From: Nostoc sp. MS1
GTDB lineage: Bacteria > Cyanobacteriota > Cyanobacteriia > Cyanobacteriales > Nostocaceae
Length of the DNA stretch: 64,000 bases
Direction: 5' to 3'
NCBI RefSeq assembly: GCF_019976755.1
Contig: NZ_AP023441.1
Location: 7,077,038 to 7,141,037, forward strand
Within the stretch, counting starts at the first letter, position 1, and each line of letters opens with the position of its first letter. The translations under genes were made by a program, and so were the position numbers. The notes beneath the pieces were generated by a model, which saw only the letters and a program-made list of their open reading frames with translations, did no database searches and was not told where the DNA came from. Positions 17,876 through 26,799 of this stretch are shown here, one piece after another.

Positions 17876-19204
17876 ATGAAACGCAATCCCATTTTCCATG
17901 AAACTCGGTTGCGGTTAGCAGCTTGGTACGCCCTTGTGATGGGTGGTATTTTGGGCTTATCTGGCTTGGGCGTTTATAGTGTGGTTGCCCATGCTTACTA
18001 TGAAACTATAGACCAGGGATTGCAATCAGTAGCAAAGGCACTTCATAACAGTCTTGAACCTGCTTGGCAGCAACCTGGACATTTAGAACATATTGCTAGA
18101 GAATTTTCCTTAGAATTATGTATAACTCATACAAATTGTTTACATCAAACTTCCACTATTAAACAACCAATAGTGGATGCGGCTAACTCGGTTAATTACT
18201 ATATACGTTTATTAGATAGTTCGGGAAAAGTATTTGCTAGTACAGGTATACAATTTGACAGGTTAAAAATTACCTCATCATCACAGCACTGGCAAATCCT
18301 CACTGATGCTTCTGGCACTAGATACCGCCAAATTAGTTTACCTTTGTACACTCATAACCAGCTTTCTGGTTATCTACAAGTGGCAAGAAGTATCACTGAT
18401 TTAGAACAACATCTTGCTTACTTAAAATTAACTTTGATTTTGGGATTGCCTGTTGCTATGATGTTTGTTGCTTTGTCTAGTTGGTGGTTAGCCGGAAGAG
18501 CAATGCAACCTGTATATCATTCCTACCAACAGATGCAGCAATTTACTGCTGATGCTGCCCATGAGTTTCGCACACCGTTAGCAGCTATGCACTCTACTAT
18601 TGAAGCTGCTATTAAATTACAACAAGAACCAAAATCGAATGATGGAGTTTTAGATGTACTCAAACGTCAAAATCGTCGCCTATCACAATTGGTAGGGGAT
18701 TTGTTGCTGTTAACAAATATAGACCAAAAAGAAATTACAACAGAATATCAGCTTTGTTGTGTGAATGATTTAATTAGTGATTTAATTGAGGAATTAGCCT
18801 TTTTAGCAGTAGAGCATCAAGTACATCTTTCTGGTCAGATTCAGGTTGCCAAAAAAGTTTATGTCAGGGGAAATGAAGAACAGCTTTATCGTTTAATTTC
18901 TAACTTAATTGTCAATGCAATTCAAGCAACTCCTAATGGGGGAAAAGTTACAGTTTTGTTAGAAGAGAGTGAGCTTCATGCTATTATCAAAGTTCAAGAT
19001 ACAGGAGTTGGTATTGCATTAGAACATCAAAGGCGAATTTTTGATCGGTTCTATCGAGTAGACCGTAACCGCTCTCGTGCTTCTGGTGGTTCTGGTTTGG
19101 GTTTAGCCATTGTAATGGCAATTGTTCAAGCACATAAAGGAACTATTTACGTTCAAAGTCAACCAGGACAGGGGAGTACATTTACAGTCAGGCTTCCTCT
19201 GTAA
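17876..19204 (+). CDS. rppB: Sensor histidine kinase, RppB-like
   Basis: The 442-residue protein has a first membrane span at about 14-38, an extracytoplasmic sensor region to about 185, a second span (about 188-205), a phosphoacceptor H-box AAHEFRTPLAAMHSTIEA near 226-243, an N-box SNLIVNAIQATPNGG, and G-boxes DTGVGIA and GGSGLGLAI. It should autophosphorylate on the His and pass phosphate to the adjacent regulator. A longer frame starting at 17816 would overlap the regulator by 44 bases; the ATG at 17876 gives a clean N-terminus just before the first span. The sensor domain has two cysteines (LCITHTNCL), possibly metal- or redox-responsive (inference). Confidence 0.88.
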   Translation: MKRNPIFHETRLRLAAWYALVMGGILGLSGLGVYSVVAHAYYETIDQGLQSVAKALHNSLEPAWQQPGHLEHIAREFSLELCITHTNCLHQTSTIKQPIVDAANSVNYYIRLLDSSGKVFASTGIQFDRLKITSSSQHWQILTDASGTRYRQISLPLYTHNQLSGYLQVARSITDLEQHLAYLKLTLILGLPVAMMFVALSSWWLAGRAMQPVYHSYQQMQQFTADAAHEFRTPLAAMHSTIEAAIKLQQEPKSNDGVLDVLKRQNRRLSQLVGDLLLLTNIDQKEITTEYQLCCVNDLISDLIEELAFLAVEHQVHLSGQIQVAKKVYVRGNEEQLYRLISNLIVNAIQATPNGGKVTVLLEESELHAIIKVQDTGVGIALEHQRRIFDRFYRVDRNRSRASGGSGLGLAIVMAIVQAHKGTIYVQSQPGQGSTFTVRLPL

Positions 19205-19451
19205 AAGAGATTTTATTTTTTAAGTTTCAGCACAAAGTGGTTTCCACAATTAATTACCCTGCAAGGAGACTGAAACAATAACTATATTTTCAGTATTGCC
19301 AAATGCGATCGCAAATGGGACTTGGGAAACCCTATTGTTCTTCAAGTGCAACTTTCCTCACCCAAGTTGCTAGTTATGGTCAGATGACATCAGGTTATGC
19401 TATGTAGGTATCTTGCTAGTGCTAAAAACTTTTCTAAAAAGGTAGTAAATT

Positions 19452-19712
19452 ATGGGTCGCTTAAATCCCTATACGCTGCAAATGCAGATTACTCGGATGT
19501 TTGAGCAAGGTCAGTCATTTTTTGCCACGATGAAAGTGCAAGAATGGTTGAAAGAACGTAACCAAAACCCTCTGGATTATGACATCATTTTCCACCAAAA
19601 ACCTGCACCTCCTGGTTCCAAGGAAGTAATAGCAATAGATATTGAATTGCGTCGTAAGGATGGACAGCCTGTAGATCCTTGGTTACAGGAACAAGCTAAC
19701 CTTCATGCTTGA
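19452..19712 (+). CDS. Small hypothetical protein
   Basis: The 86-residue product is soluble and charged, with MGRLNPYTLQMQITRMFEQG at the start and KEVIAIDIELRRKDGQPVDPW near the end. I do not recognise a family. The frame has an ATG, preceded by AAAAGG, and coding-like amino acid use. It stands alone, 247 bases after the histidine kinase, and converges with the next gene. Confidence 0.65.
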   Translation: MGRLNPYTLQMQITRMFEQGQSFFATMKVQEWLKERNQNPLDYDIIFHQKPAPPGSKEVIAIDIELRRKDGQPVDPWLQEQANLHA

Positions 19713-19759
19713 GATGATGTGAGGGCGATCGCTCACGGCTGGGTATAGGCGATCGCCAT

Positions 19760-20062
19760 CTAACCTTCTGGTTTTGGCTGCTGTTGGCTTTCGGTTGGAG
19801 GTAATTTATGAAATAATTGCGGCGGTGTTGCTTGTCGGAATGCTCCGCAATAGTGCATCGTCATCACTGCTTTAAAAGCCCAATGATTTTCAGGTACATC
19901 ACTAAAAGGATTAGGTAGAGTCTCTGCTCTATTTTGCAGACAAGCATCAATCACTTGTGATGATTTTTTTGGCTCATTATTTGTAGGCTCTTGAGCATTC
20001 ACCGCATTAAATATTCCAGTGGTAGCTATTACTATCACGGTTGCTAAAATTTTGTTATTCAT
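19760..20062 (-). CDS. Small secreted protein with SLH-like segment
   Basis: The 100-residue protein has a signal peptide (residues 1-23, cleavage after VNAQ-type site) and a mature part with NPFSDVPENHWAFKAVMTMH, which resembles the start of an S-layer homology motif as found in cyanobacterial outer-membrane porins. Two cysteines (ACLQN and HYCGAF) could pair in the periplasm. It is too short for a complete SLH triplet. The C-terminus is Pro/Gln-rich. Likely periplasmic; function unknown. Confidence 0.65.
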   Translation of the reverse strand: MNNKILATVIVIATTGIFNAVNAQEPTNNEPKKSSQVIDACLQNRAETLPNPFSDVPENHWAFKAVMTMHYCGAFRQATPPQLFHKLPPTESQQQPKPEG

Positions 20063-20216
20063 AAGATATTCTTATTTTTTTACTTAAGATATTCTTATTC
20101 TTCTACTATAGTGGTTTATACCAAGCTGAGAGCGTATCTCCACACGAAAAAATATAATACAGTTGGTTATTTAACACTAGTCGTTAAAGCGCAAAGTGGT
20201 TAAAATTAGTTTTAAA

Positions 20217-20684
20217 TTAAGCCAAGTATTGTGGACAGTAACCCAATCCTTTTATCACATCTGTTCGGAAAACCTCAATCTCATCGTATTGAGGAACCCC
20301 ATGAGAAACTATAGAAACGTGATATCGGCGCATCACTTCAGTCATTGTTGCGCCTGACTCCAATCTCATCAGCACTGAATTAATTAACTTGGATGGGGTG
20401 TAAACTACTCCTAGTTCATTGAACACAGCTTGAATATCTTTTTCCTGTTGCGGCTCGATAGTGGATTTTATTTGCATGTTAACTATCCACCCATCTATTT
20501 GACTAATAACTGTCACAATGTTAGGAGAAATATAAGAACAGTTAGCTAAATAATTAACTAGGCACAGTGTCAAACTAGCATTTTCTAAATGATAGAGATA
20601 TTGCTTATCTTTATTTAAACAGGTGCGGTTATAACCTAGTAGGGAAGTAAGTTTTTGCGAGAAATTACTATTTTTGTTACTCAT
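20217..20684 (-). CDS. Hypothetical protein
   Basis: The 155-residue ORF starts with ATG and has normal coding character but no family I can name. It has several cysteines (YNRTCLN, LCLVNYLANCS, YCPQYLA), a central ISQIDGWIVNMQI segment, and a C-terminal half with a helix-turn-like region (GATMTEVMRRYHVSIVSHG) that could be a small DNA- or protein-binding module. No signal peptide or membrane span is evident. It is monocistronic. Confidence 0.6.
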   Translation of the reverse strand: MSNKNSNFSQKLTSLLGYNRTCLNKDKQYLYHLENASLTLCLVNYLANCSYISPNIVTVISQIDGWIVNMQIKSTIEPQQEKDIQAVFNELGVVYTPSKLINSVLMRLESGATMTEVMRRYHVSIVSHGVPQYDEIEVFRTDVIKGLGYCPQYLA

Positions 20685-21366
20685 AATCTTAAATTATTTT
20701 GTAAATTCTACTTTTTAAGGAAAAGTAATTAGTTGTTATGCCCATTTGAGATAGATAACATAAATTTATATAACAGCATTAGGTTGAAGTTATATTAGAT
20801 CAAGTTTTCTACCTTGTATATAGGACTCATACTTGATTTTTGAAATATACGTTGGGGAGCCACTGCGTTGGGCGGGTTTCCCGACATAAAGCAAGTGGCG
20901 TTGGGAATTGCCCACAGGCTCATGGTTTTGCCGATGCACTGCCCACCCTACAGATACTGAGAATTTCATAGATACGCTCCCAGCGATACAGAAATCAAAT
21001 CGGATTCCTATAGTTATAGCAAACTCTCAAAAGGTATTGGCAAGATTGATATCAGTTAAATGTTAATTTATTCATGATGTCTATTATTACAAAAACCACA
21101 ATAAAATACAGCTTACTTTCGATAGACTAATAGTTTGAGGCTTGAGGAATAGGTATATTTCTATATATCTATACTTTTCTACATAATTAGCTACAACAAC
21201 CTCTGTTTAATCTATTCGATGATTCAATACTTGTCCACCTTGACTTAAATCTGCTTTAGTAAAAGGAGTTCCTAAAACAGTAAAATTTAAGCTGTTTATT
21301 GTGAATTGTCAACTCAATATTTTGGCTGGATTATCAATAATCAACATTTCAAAGCTTTTACCGACT
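20685..21366. other. Intergenic region with GC-rich repeat patch
   Basis: Most of this region is AT-rich. A GC-rich patch at about 20850-20955 (CGTTGGGCGGGTTTCCCGAC, AAGCAAGTGGCG, CTGCCCACCCTACAG) looks like a dispersed cyanobacterial intergenic repeat; a related GGGCAATGCCCACCCTAC occurs near 56990. A GTG-initiated extension of the following kinase is open from 21301 but has no family support. No RNA gene was recognised. Confidence 0.5.
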
Positions 21367-22797
21367 ATGATGATCAGGATGCTAAACGAGCGCTATCAAG
21401 TAATCCGCACGCTGGGGGCTGGGGGGTTTGGCGAAACCTATCTTGCAGAAGATACTTATATGCCTTCTAAGCGGCGGTGTGTAGTAAAACAGCTCAGACT
21501 AATTCAAAATAATCCTCAAATCTACCAGCTAGCACAGGAAAGATTCCAACGAGAAGCGGCGATTTTAGAAGCATTGGGTGGTTCATCAGACCAAATTCCC
21601 GCATTGTATGCTTATTTTGCTAGCAATGACCAATTTTACTTAGTTCAAGAATGGATTGAGGGGGATACACTCACGGCCAGGCTACAACAGGGGTTATTGT
21701 CGGAAAGTGCGGTGCAAGAGATTTTGGTAAATTTGTTACCAATTCTGGAATATGTGCATTCTCAACACATTATTCATCGAGATATTAAACCAGACAACAT
21801 TATTCTACGTCATCGTGATGGTAAACCAGTGTTGATTGATTTTGGAGCGGTACGGGAAGCAATGGGAACAGTTTTAAATTCCCAAGGTCATCCTACCAGT
21901 TCAATTGTCATTGGCACACCCGGATATATGCCAAGCGAACAAGCAGCCGGAAGACCAGTTTATTCTAGTGATTTGTATAGTTTAGGTCTGACGGCAATTT
22001 ATCTATTAACTGGCAGACAGCCACAACAATTGGAGATAGACTCTCAGACTGGGGAAATTATGTGGCGACAGTACGCCAGCCATATTAGTCAGGTTTTAGC
22101 TAGTGTACTAGATCGAGCGATCGCCTATCATCCCCGCGATCGCTATCCCACCGCTAGGGCTATGTTAAATGATCTACAAACTATCAGTCATCCAATTTCC
22201 GCCACACAACCATATTATCCGCGATCGCCAGTAGTATCTACACCACCACAGCCTACTATTGCACCGCCAACAGTACCCATACCAACACCAAACGTTTCTG
22301 TAGCGCCTGATGCTAATGTTGGCAATAATCATCAAAAAGGTCTTCTCTTTGGTAGTTTAATTGCAGTCGGCTTAATTGGTGCATCAGTAATTATTGGTTT
22401 AGGACTGACAAAATCTTTTCAAACTGAGGTCGTCAAAAATACCCCAACCCCAACAACATCACCATCTACTACACCCATAGGAAACCAAAATCCTATTACT
22501 TCTCCACAACAAGCGAGTCCTACACCAACTATTAAACCAATTCCTACACCAACTATTAAATCAATTCCTACCTTAAATAATCCACCCACTACTGGAACTT
22601 GTACTATTGTAGTAGCTGATCCTCAAGACCCAACTTTAAATGTGCGCTCTGGCCCAGGAGTGAATTATATAAAAATTGGGGAATTAACTAATGGCACACC
22701 TCTATCTATTGTTGGGCAAAAACAAGGCTGGTACTTAATTGCTGCACCGCTCAAAGGTTGGTTGGCTACCAATCGTACTCAACGAGTTTGTAGTTAG
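21367..22797 (+). CDS. Serine/threonine protein kinase with SH3-type tail
   Basis: The protein (about 476 residues) has an N-terminal kinase domain with glycine loop GAGGFGETY, Lys in VVKQL, catalytic HRDIKPDNI and IDFGAV in place of DFG, so it should be active. A Pro/Thr-rich linker, one membrane span (GLLFGSLIAVGLIGASVIIG) and a C-terminal bacterial SH3 domain (about 410-475, LNVRSGPGVNYIKIGEL) follow. The SH3 module is probably periplasmic, where it could bind peptidoglycan and signal inward (inference). I chose the ATG at 21367; a GTG frame starts at 21301 and an ATG at 21379 is also possible. Confidence 0.88.
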   Translation: MMIRMLNERYQVIRTLGAGGFGETYLAEDTYMPSKRRCVVKQLRLIQNNPQIYQLAQERFQREAAILEALGGSSDQIPALYAYFASNDQFYLVQEWIEGDTLTARLQQGLLSESAVQEILVNLLPILEYVHSQHIIHRDIKPDNIILRHRDGKPVLIDFGAVREAMGTVLNSQGHPTSSIVIGTPGYMPSEQAAGRPVYSSDLYSLGLTAIYLLTGRQPQQLEIDSQTGEIMWRQYASHISQVLASVLDRAIAYHPRDRYPTARAMLNDLQTISHPISATQPYYPRSPVVSTPPQPTIAPPTVPIPTPNVSVAPDANVGNNHQKGLLFGSLIAVGLIGASVIIGLGLTKSFQTEVVKNTPTPTTSPSTTPIGNQNPITSPQQASPTPTIKPIPTPTIKSIPTLNNPPTTGTCTIVVADPQDPTLNVRSGPGVNYIKIGELTNGTPLSIVGQKQGWYLIAAPLKGWLATNRTQRVCS

Positions 22798-22906
22798 TAA
22801 AAATATTTACTTCCTATTAATATGTCTCAATAGCCTGATATAATTTTACCTGACTCAAACAACGCTATATTAATAATTAAAATATAAACAATATTATATT
22901 TTATCA

Positions 22907-23650
22907 ATGAAGAACAGTTACTATTTAGGAATATTCGTACTTTTATTTATAGCAAGTTGTCATCATAGTAGTAATGAATTGCAGGTGAATAAAAAAGCTT
23001 TGAGTACAGCAGATGTAAATTCACCTAAAGCTATACCTGATAATAGTACAAATAACTCAAATATAAATCCTGTAAGCAATGATGATACTCAGTTAGTTGA
23101 TATTCAAACAGTTAATAAAGATATAGTAATTGATATTCGCTATGCTACAACTAATAATTTTCTCAAGCAAAAAGTATATCCAGAAGCAAGATGTGTACTT
23201 AGATATGGAGTAGCGAAGAAACTATCACAAATACAACAAGATTTGAGTAGAAAACAGTTAGGTTTAAAAGTATATGATTGTTACAGACCATTGTCTGTAC
23301 AAAAACTTATGTGGCGTGTAATACCAGATGAGAGATATGTTGCGAACCCAGCACAAGGTTCTCGACATAATCGTGGTGCAGCCGTAGACTTAACGTTAAT
23401 TGACAACAATGGTAAAGAGTTAGAAATGCCCAGTAAATTCGATTCTTTTACCCCAGCTTCCCATAGAAATTATAATGGAGGGAGCGCTCAGGCTCGAAAG
23501 AATCGTCAGTTACTAGAAGATACAATGCAGAAACAGGGGTTTTCTGGTCTTTCAACAGAATGGTGGCACTTTGATGCTTCTGATTGGCAAAATTTTCCAG
23601 TGATGGATGTGCCATTTAATGACATTCCGAAAGTAAGTAACAAGATTTAG
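22907..23650 (+). CDS. VanX-like D-Ala-D-Ala dipeptidase lipoprotein
   Basis: The 247-residue protein starts with a lipoprotein signal (FIASC, lipidated Cys near 18), a low-complexity Asn/Ser linker and a peptidase M15D domain. Zinc-site motifs are SRHNRGAAVDLTL (His and Asp near 156-163) and EWWHFD (catalytic Glu and His near 218-222). VanX-type enzymes cut D-alanyl-D-alanine dipeptides. Outside resistance clusters they probably recycle or trim peptidoglycan peptides in the envelope. No vanH or vanA neighbour is present, so glycopeptide resistance is not implied. It sits 109 bases after the SH3 kinase. Confidence 0.88.
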   Translation: MKNSYYLGIFVLLFIASCHHSSNELQVNKKALSTADVNSPKAIPDNSTNNSNINPVSNDDTQLVDIQTVNKDIVIDIRYATTNNFLKQKVYPEARCVLRYGVAKKLSQIQQDLSRKQLGLKVYDCYRPLSVQKLMWRVIPDERYVANPAQGSRHNRGAAVDLTLIDNNGKELEMPSKFDSFTPASHRNYNGGSAQARKNRQLLEDTMQKQGFSGLSTEWWHFDASDWQNFPVMDVPFNDIPKVSNKI

Positions 23651-23709
23651 ACAAAAATTCAGCCCGAATGTAATTTAATCTGGGCGTAACTGAATCATAG
23701 TATGAAAAG

Positions 23710-23861
23710 GTAAGAGCCTTACCACCAGAAAAAGGAGCTAAGATAAAAGCGATCGCCTTAACTGCCTATGCTGGTGAAATAAACGAAAAACACAACGGCA
23801 CATTTCCGAGCCAGTAGAACCAGTTGATTTAGTTAAAATCATTAGTCAGTTGACAGATTAA
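23710..23861 (+). pseudogene. Relic of a response-regulator receiver domain
   Basis: One frame gives VRALPPEKGAKIKAIALTAY, the beta-4/beta-5 region of a hybrid-kinase receiver domain, then breaks at a stop. After an internal deletion and frame change the downstream part reads HISEPVEPVDLVKIISQLTD and ends at a natural stop, which matches the C-terminal helix of the same domain type (normally HxxKPVEPxxLVxxIxxL). The conserved Lys is changed to Glu. The rest of the gene is missing. This is decayed DNA, probably from a receiver-containing histidine kinase. Confidence 0.75.
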
Positions 23862-23898
23862 GTTCACTGTCCATTGTCCATTCCCTTTACCCACCTTA

Positions 23899-24396
23899 AT
23901 GAATGCCCATGACATATTGCTGCGGCCTGCCCAACAAACAGATGCTTGGATGCTGAGTGCTATTCATATTGCCGCAATTAAAGCTTTACCCACAACATTG
24001 TATACTCACGAAGAACTGTTAGCATGGCGGAATTATCGTGAAAAACCTGATGCTGCTAATATTTTGAAGCATCTGCAATTAGAAACTTTATGGGTTGCAG
24101 TTAAGGGTGATAATGTTTTAGGTTTTACTAGTTATATTATTGATGAATTAATTGCCTTATATGTGCATCCTCGTTACCAAGGTAGAGGAATTGGTAGAGC
24201 TTTGGTGGAGCATTTTTGTGAGCAAGCAAGGCAACAAAGGCTAGATAAAGTCATTACAACTGCTAGTCTTTACGCTGAAGGTTTTTATTTACGGCTGGGA
24301 TTTATTCCTATACAAAGAGCGCCTCATCAATTGGGTAAAAAAATTATAGTTCCAGTTATCAAGATGAGTAAAGAATTAACTGCGGTGCAAAAGTGA
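23899..24396 (+). CDS. GNAT family N-acetyltransferase
   Basis: The 165-residue protein has the GNAT fold: N-terminal RPAQQTDAWMLSAIH, the central strand LIALYVHPRYQGRGIGRALVEH carrying the acetyl-CoA pyrophosphate-binding Q/RxxGxG/A motif (QGRGIG), and the C-terminal ASLYAEGFYLRLGFIPIQ. It should transfer an acetyl group from acetyl-CoA to an amine on a small molecule or protein; the substrate is not predictable. It starts 37 bases after the receiver-domain relic. Confidence 0.9.
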   Translation: MNAHDILLRPAQQTDAWMLSAIHIAAIKALPTTLYTHEELLAWRNYREKPDAANILKHLQLETLWVAVKGDNVLGFTSYIIDELIALYVHPRYQGRGIGRALVEHFCEQARQQRLDKVITTASLYAEGFYLRLGFIPIQRAPHQLGKKIIVPVIKMSKELTAVQK

Positions 24397-24504
24397 AATT
24401 TGCGATCGCTAAAATTATCAATACAAGTAATTAACCCTACCGCTAATCAACCACAGGCGATCGCATCTTTACAAACCCAAACGTTGCATATCGCCCATAT
24501 CCTC

Positions 24505-26799
24505 CTACTCCGGTATACTCTTTAAAATCTCCCGTACTACCTTAGCCCAATATTCATTCTGATACTCAACATATATTTCCAACGCTGTCTGCAAATTAGT
24601 CCTAGCCTCTGCATAATTTTCCTCAGCTTGTGCAATCGTTCCCAATTGTCCGTAACTGCTAGCACAGTTATAGCGATCGCCAAATTCGATCAATATCTCC
24701 AGAGCTTGTTGATAATAATCTTTTGCCTGGTCGTATTGGCGCAACTTTTGGGCAACGATTCCCAAGTTGTGGTAAGTGCTAGCACAGTTATAGCGATCGC
24801 CAAATTCTGTAAAAATTTCCAGAGCTTGTTGGTAATAATGCCGTGCCTGGTCGTATTCCTGCAACTGTTGGGCAACTATTCCCAACTGCTGGTAGGTGCT
24901 AGCACACTCATAGCGATAGCCAAATTCGATAAAAATTTCCAGAGCTTGTTGATAATAATCCCTTGCCTGGTAGTATTCTCGCAAATCTTCGGCAAAATTT
25001 CCAAACTGGTGGTAAGTGATAGCACAGTTATAGCGATCACCAAATTCGCTTAATATTTCCAGAGCTTGTTGATAATAATGCCGTGCCTGGTCGTATTCCC
25101 GCAATTCTTGGGCAACTATTCCTAAATGGTAGTAAATTCTAGCACAGTTATAGCGATCACCAAATTCAATTGTTATTTCCAGAGCTTGTTGGTAATAATG
25201 CCGTGCCTGGTCGTATTCCCGCAATTCTTGGGCAACGATTCCCAACTGGTGGTAACTTCTAGCACAAGAATAGCGATCATCATCACTATATATTTCCAGA
25301 GCTTGTTGATAATAATGCCGTGCCTGATCGTATTCGTGCAACTTTTGGGCAACCATTCCCAACTGGTGGTAACTGCTAGCACAATTATAGTGATCGCCAA
25401 ATTCGATTGTGATTTCCAGGGCTTGTTGGTAATAATGCCGTGCCTGGTCGTATTCCCGCAACAGTTGAGCAACCATTCCCAAATTGTGGTAACTGCTAGC
25501 ACAGCTATAGCGATCGCCAAATTCTATGAATATTTCCAGGGCTTGTTGATAATAATCCCTTGCTTGGTCGTATTCCCGCAATTTTTGAGCAACGGTTCCC
25601 AAATTGTGGTAACTGCTAGCACAGCTATAGCGATCGCCAAATTCTATGAATATTTCCAGGGATTGTTGATAATAATCCCTTGCTTGGTCGTATTCCCGCA
25701 AATCTTGGGCAACCATTCCCAACTGGTGGTAGGTGCTAGCACAGCTATAGCGATCGCCAAATTCGATTGTGATTTCCAGGGATTGTTGATAATAATCCCT
25801 TGCTTGGTGGAACTGTTGCATCTCCAAAGAGAGATTACCTAAATAAAACAAGGAATTAGCGACAGCATGAAGATTTTTCTGCTTTTTAGCAATATCTAAA
25901 GCTTGTTGATGATAGCTGTTTGCACTCTCAAACTCTCGTTGCTGCTGATAGCTTTTACCCAACTGATTGACAATTTCGATTTGTAGAGAATAATCAGGAA
26001 GTGTCTGAATAATTTTCCAAGCTTTTTCTAAACACTCTCTAGCTTGAATTGGTTTGTGCTGACTTAAATATATTTTGCTCAATTCATTTAAAATATTACT
26101 GTAATTGCGGAGATTTTCTTGGCTGGGTATTTCTCCAGTTGGTTTATATTCCATCAATAAGCGATGTAATAAATCAATACGCTCTTGTTGTTCTGGTGTT
26201 GGTAGGCGTTCTATATTTGTATCTGCATCTAGAGTATTGGCAATTGCCCTATCTCTAGTCGATTCTGTGGTTTTAAAGCGAAATAAACCTGACTTCCAAG
26301 CCCAAAAATCAGGAGCAAATTTTGCTAACCGCGAAATCGCATAATCTGGCAAGATAAATAAAATCGGATGGGGTACGCTTTGACGATAGGAATCGCGGAC
26401 GAAGTTTAAATCCTGTAAAACTGGAGGATAATCTCCAAATACACCAATTGATTTTTCTAAATTGCGAATTAATAAAACAAGTTTTTTATGTGTCTCTTTG
26501 GGAATTTTAGCTAATTGCTGTAACAATTCATCCCGCAGAAACCGCAAATTTGCATCAGGAAAATCTAAAACCACAAATTGAATTTCTTGACATTGAGGAT
26601 TTTGTTGCAATCCAGCAATTAATAAATCTATATCGGGACGAAAGTTAATTTCAATAAAACCTAATGTAAATTTTTCTGCAAAATCGACAAATGTCACCAA
26701 TTCAGCAAATTCGTCCTGATTATAGGCAATAAATTTACCTATTTCGGCTTGAATTTCACGGTTGTTGTGCTGATTGGAGAGCTTGTTGGAAGAACTCAT
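24505..26799 (-). CDS. TPR repeat protein with degenerate NTPase-like N-terminus, partner of upstream ATPase
   Basis: The 764-residue protein has an N-terminal domain (about 1-190) with alternating strands and helices (EIQFVVLDFPDAN, KLVLLIRNLEKSI, HPILFILPDYAISRLAKFAPDFW) and no Walker A, resembling the non-catalytic half of AAA/STAND-type proteins. A linker and two divergent TPRs follow, then eleven 40-residue TPR units (about 310-745) of the form YHxLGxVAQxLREYDQARxYYQQ. The repeats are almost identical in DNA as well, implying recent expansion or gene conversion. The start overlaps the end of the ATPase gene by 44 bases, so the two are translationally coupled. Function unknown; a ligand-sensing scaffold is plausible. 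Confidence 0.85.
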   Translation of the reverse strand: MSSSNKLSNQHNNREIQAEIGKFIAYNQDEFAELVTFVDFAEKFTLGFIEINFRPDIDLLIAGLQQNPQCQEIQFVVLDFPDANLRFLRDELLQQLAKIPKETHKKLVLLIRNLEKSIGVFGDYPPVLQDLNFVRDSYRQSVPHPILFILPDYAISRLAKFAPDFWAWKSGLFRFKTTESTRDRAIANTLDADTNIERLPTPEQQERIDLLHRLLMEYKPTGEIPSQENLRNYSNILNELSKIYLSQHKPIQARECLEKAWKIIQTLPDYSLQIEIVNQLGKSYQQQREFESANSYHQQALDIAKKQKNLHAVANSLFYLGNLSLEMQQFHQARDYYQQSLEITIEFGDRYSCASTYHQLGMVAQDLREYDQARDYYQQSLEIFIEFGDRYSCASSYHNLGTVAQKLREYDQARDYYQQALEIFIEFGDRYSCASSYHNLGMVAQLLREYDQARHYYQQALEITIEFGDHYNCASSYHQLGMVAQKLHEYDQARHYYQQALEIYSDDDRYSCARSYHQLGIVAQELREYDQARHYYQQALEITIEFGDRYNCARIYYHLGIVAQELREYDQARHYYQQALEILSEFGDRYNCAITYHQFGNFAEDLREYYQARDYYQQALEIFIEFGYRYECASTYQQLGIVAQQLQEYDQARHYYQQALEIFTEFGDRYNCASTYHNLGIVAQKLRQYDQAKDYYQQALEILIEFGDRYNCASSYGQLGTIAQAEENYAEARTNLQTALEIYVEYQNEYWAKVVREILKSIPE
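24600..25870 (-). repeat. Tandem 120-bp repeats inside the TPR gene
   Basis: About eleven head-to-tail units of roughly 120 bp each encode one 40-residue TPR. Many units share long identical blocks, for example around the GCGATCGCCAAATTC and TTCCAGAGCTTGTTGATAATA segments. One unit is shorter by two codons (YSDDDRYSCA instead of xxEFGDRYxCA). Such arrays change copy number by recombination or slippage. Confidence 0.9.

Noticed and set aside
22907..23650. Vancomycin-resistance vanX
   Set aside because: VanX-like motifs are clear, but no vanH, vanA or regulator is present and the protein has a lipoprotein signal; envelope recycling is more likely.
24628..25842. Long plus-strand open frames opposite the TPR gene
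   Set aside because: They are antisense shadows of the repetitive TPR coding sequence; their periodic protein mirrors the repeats and has no family or ribosome site.
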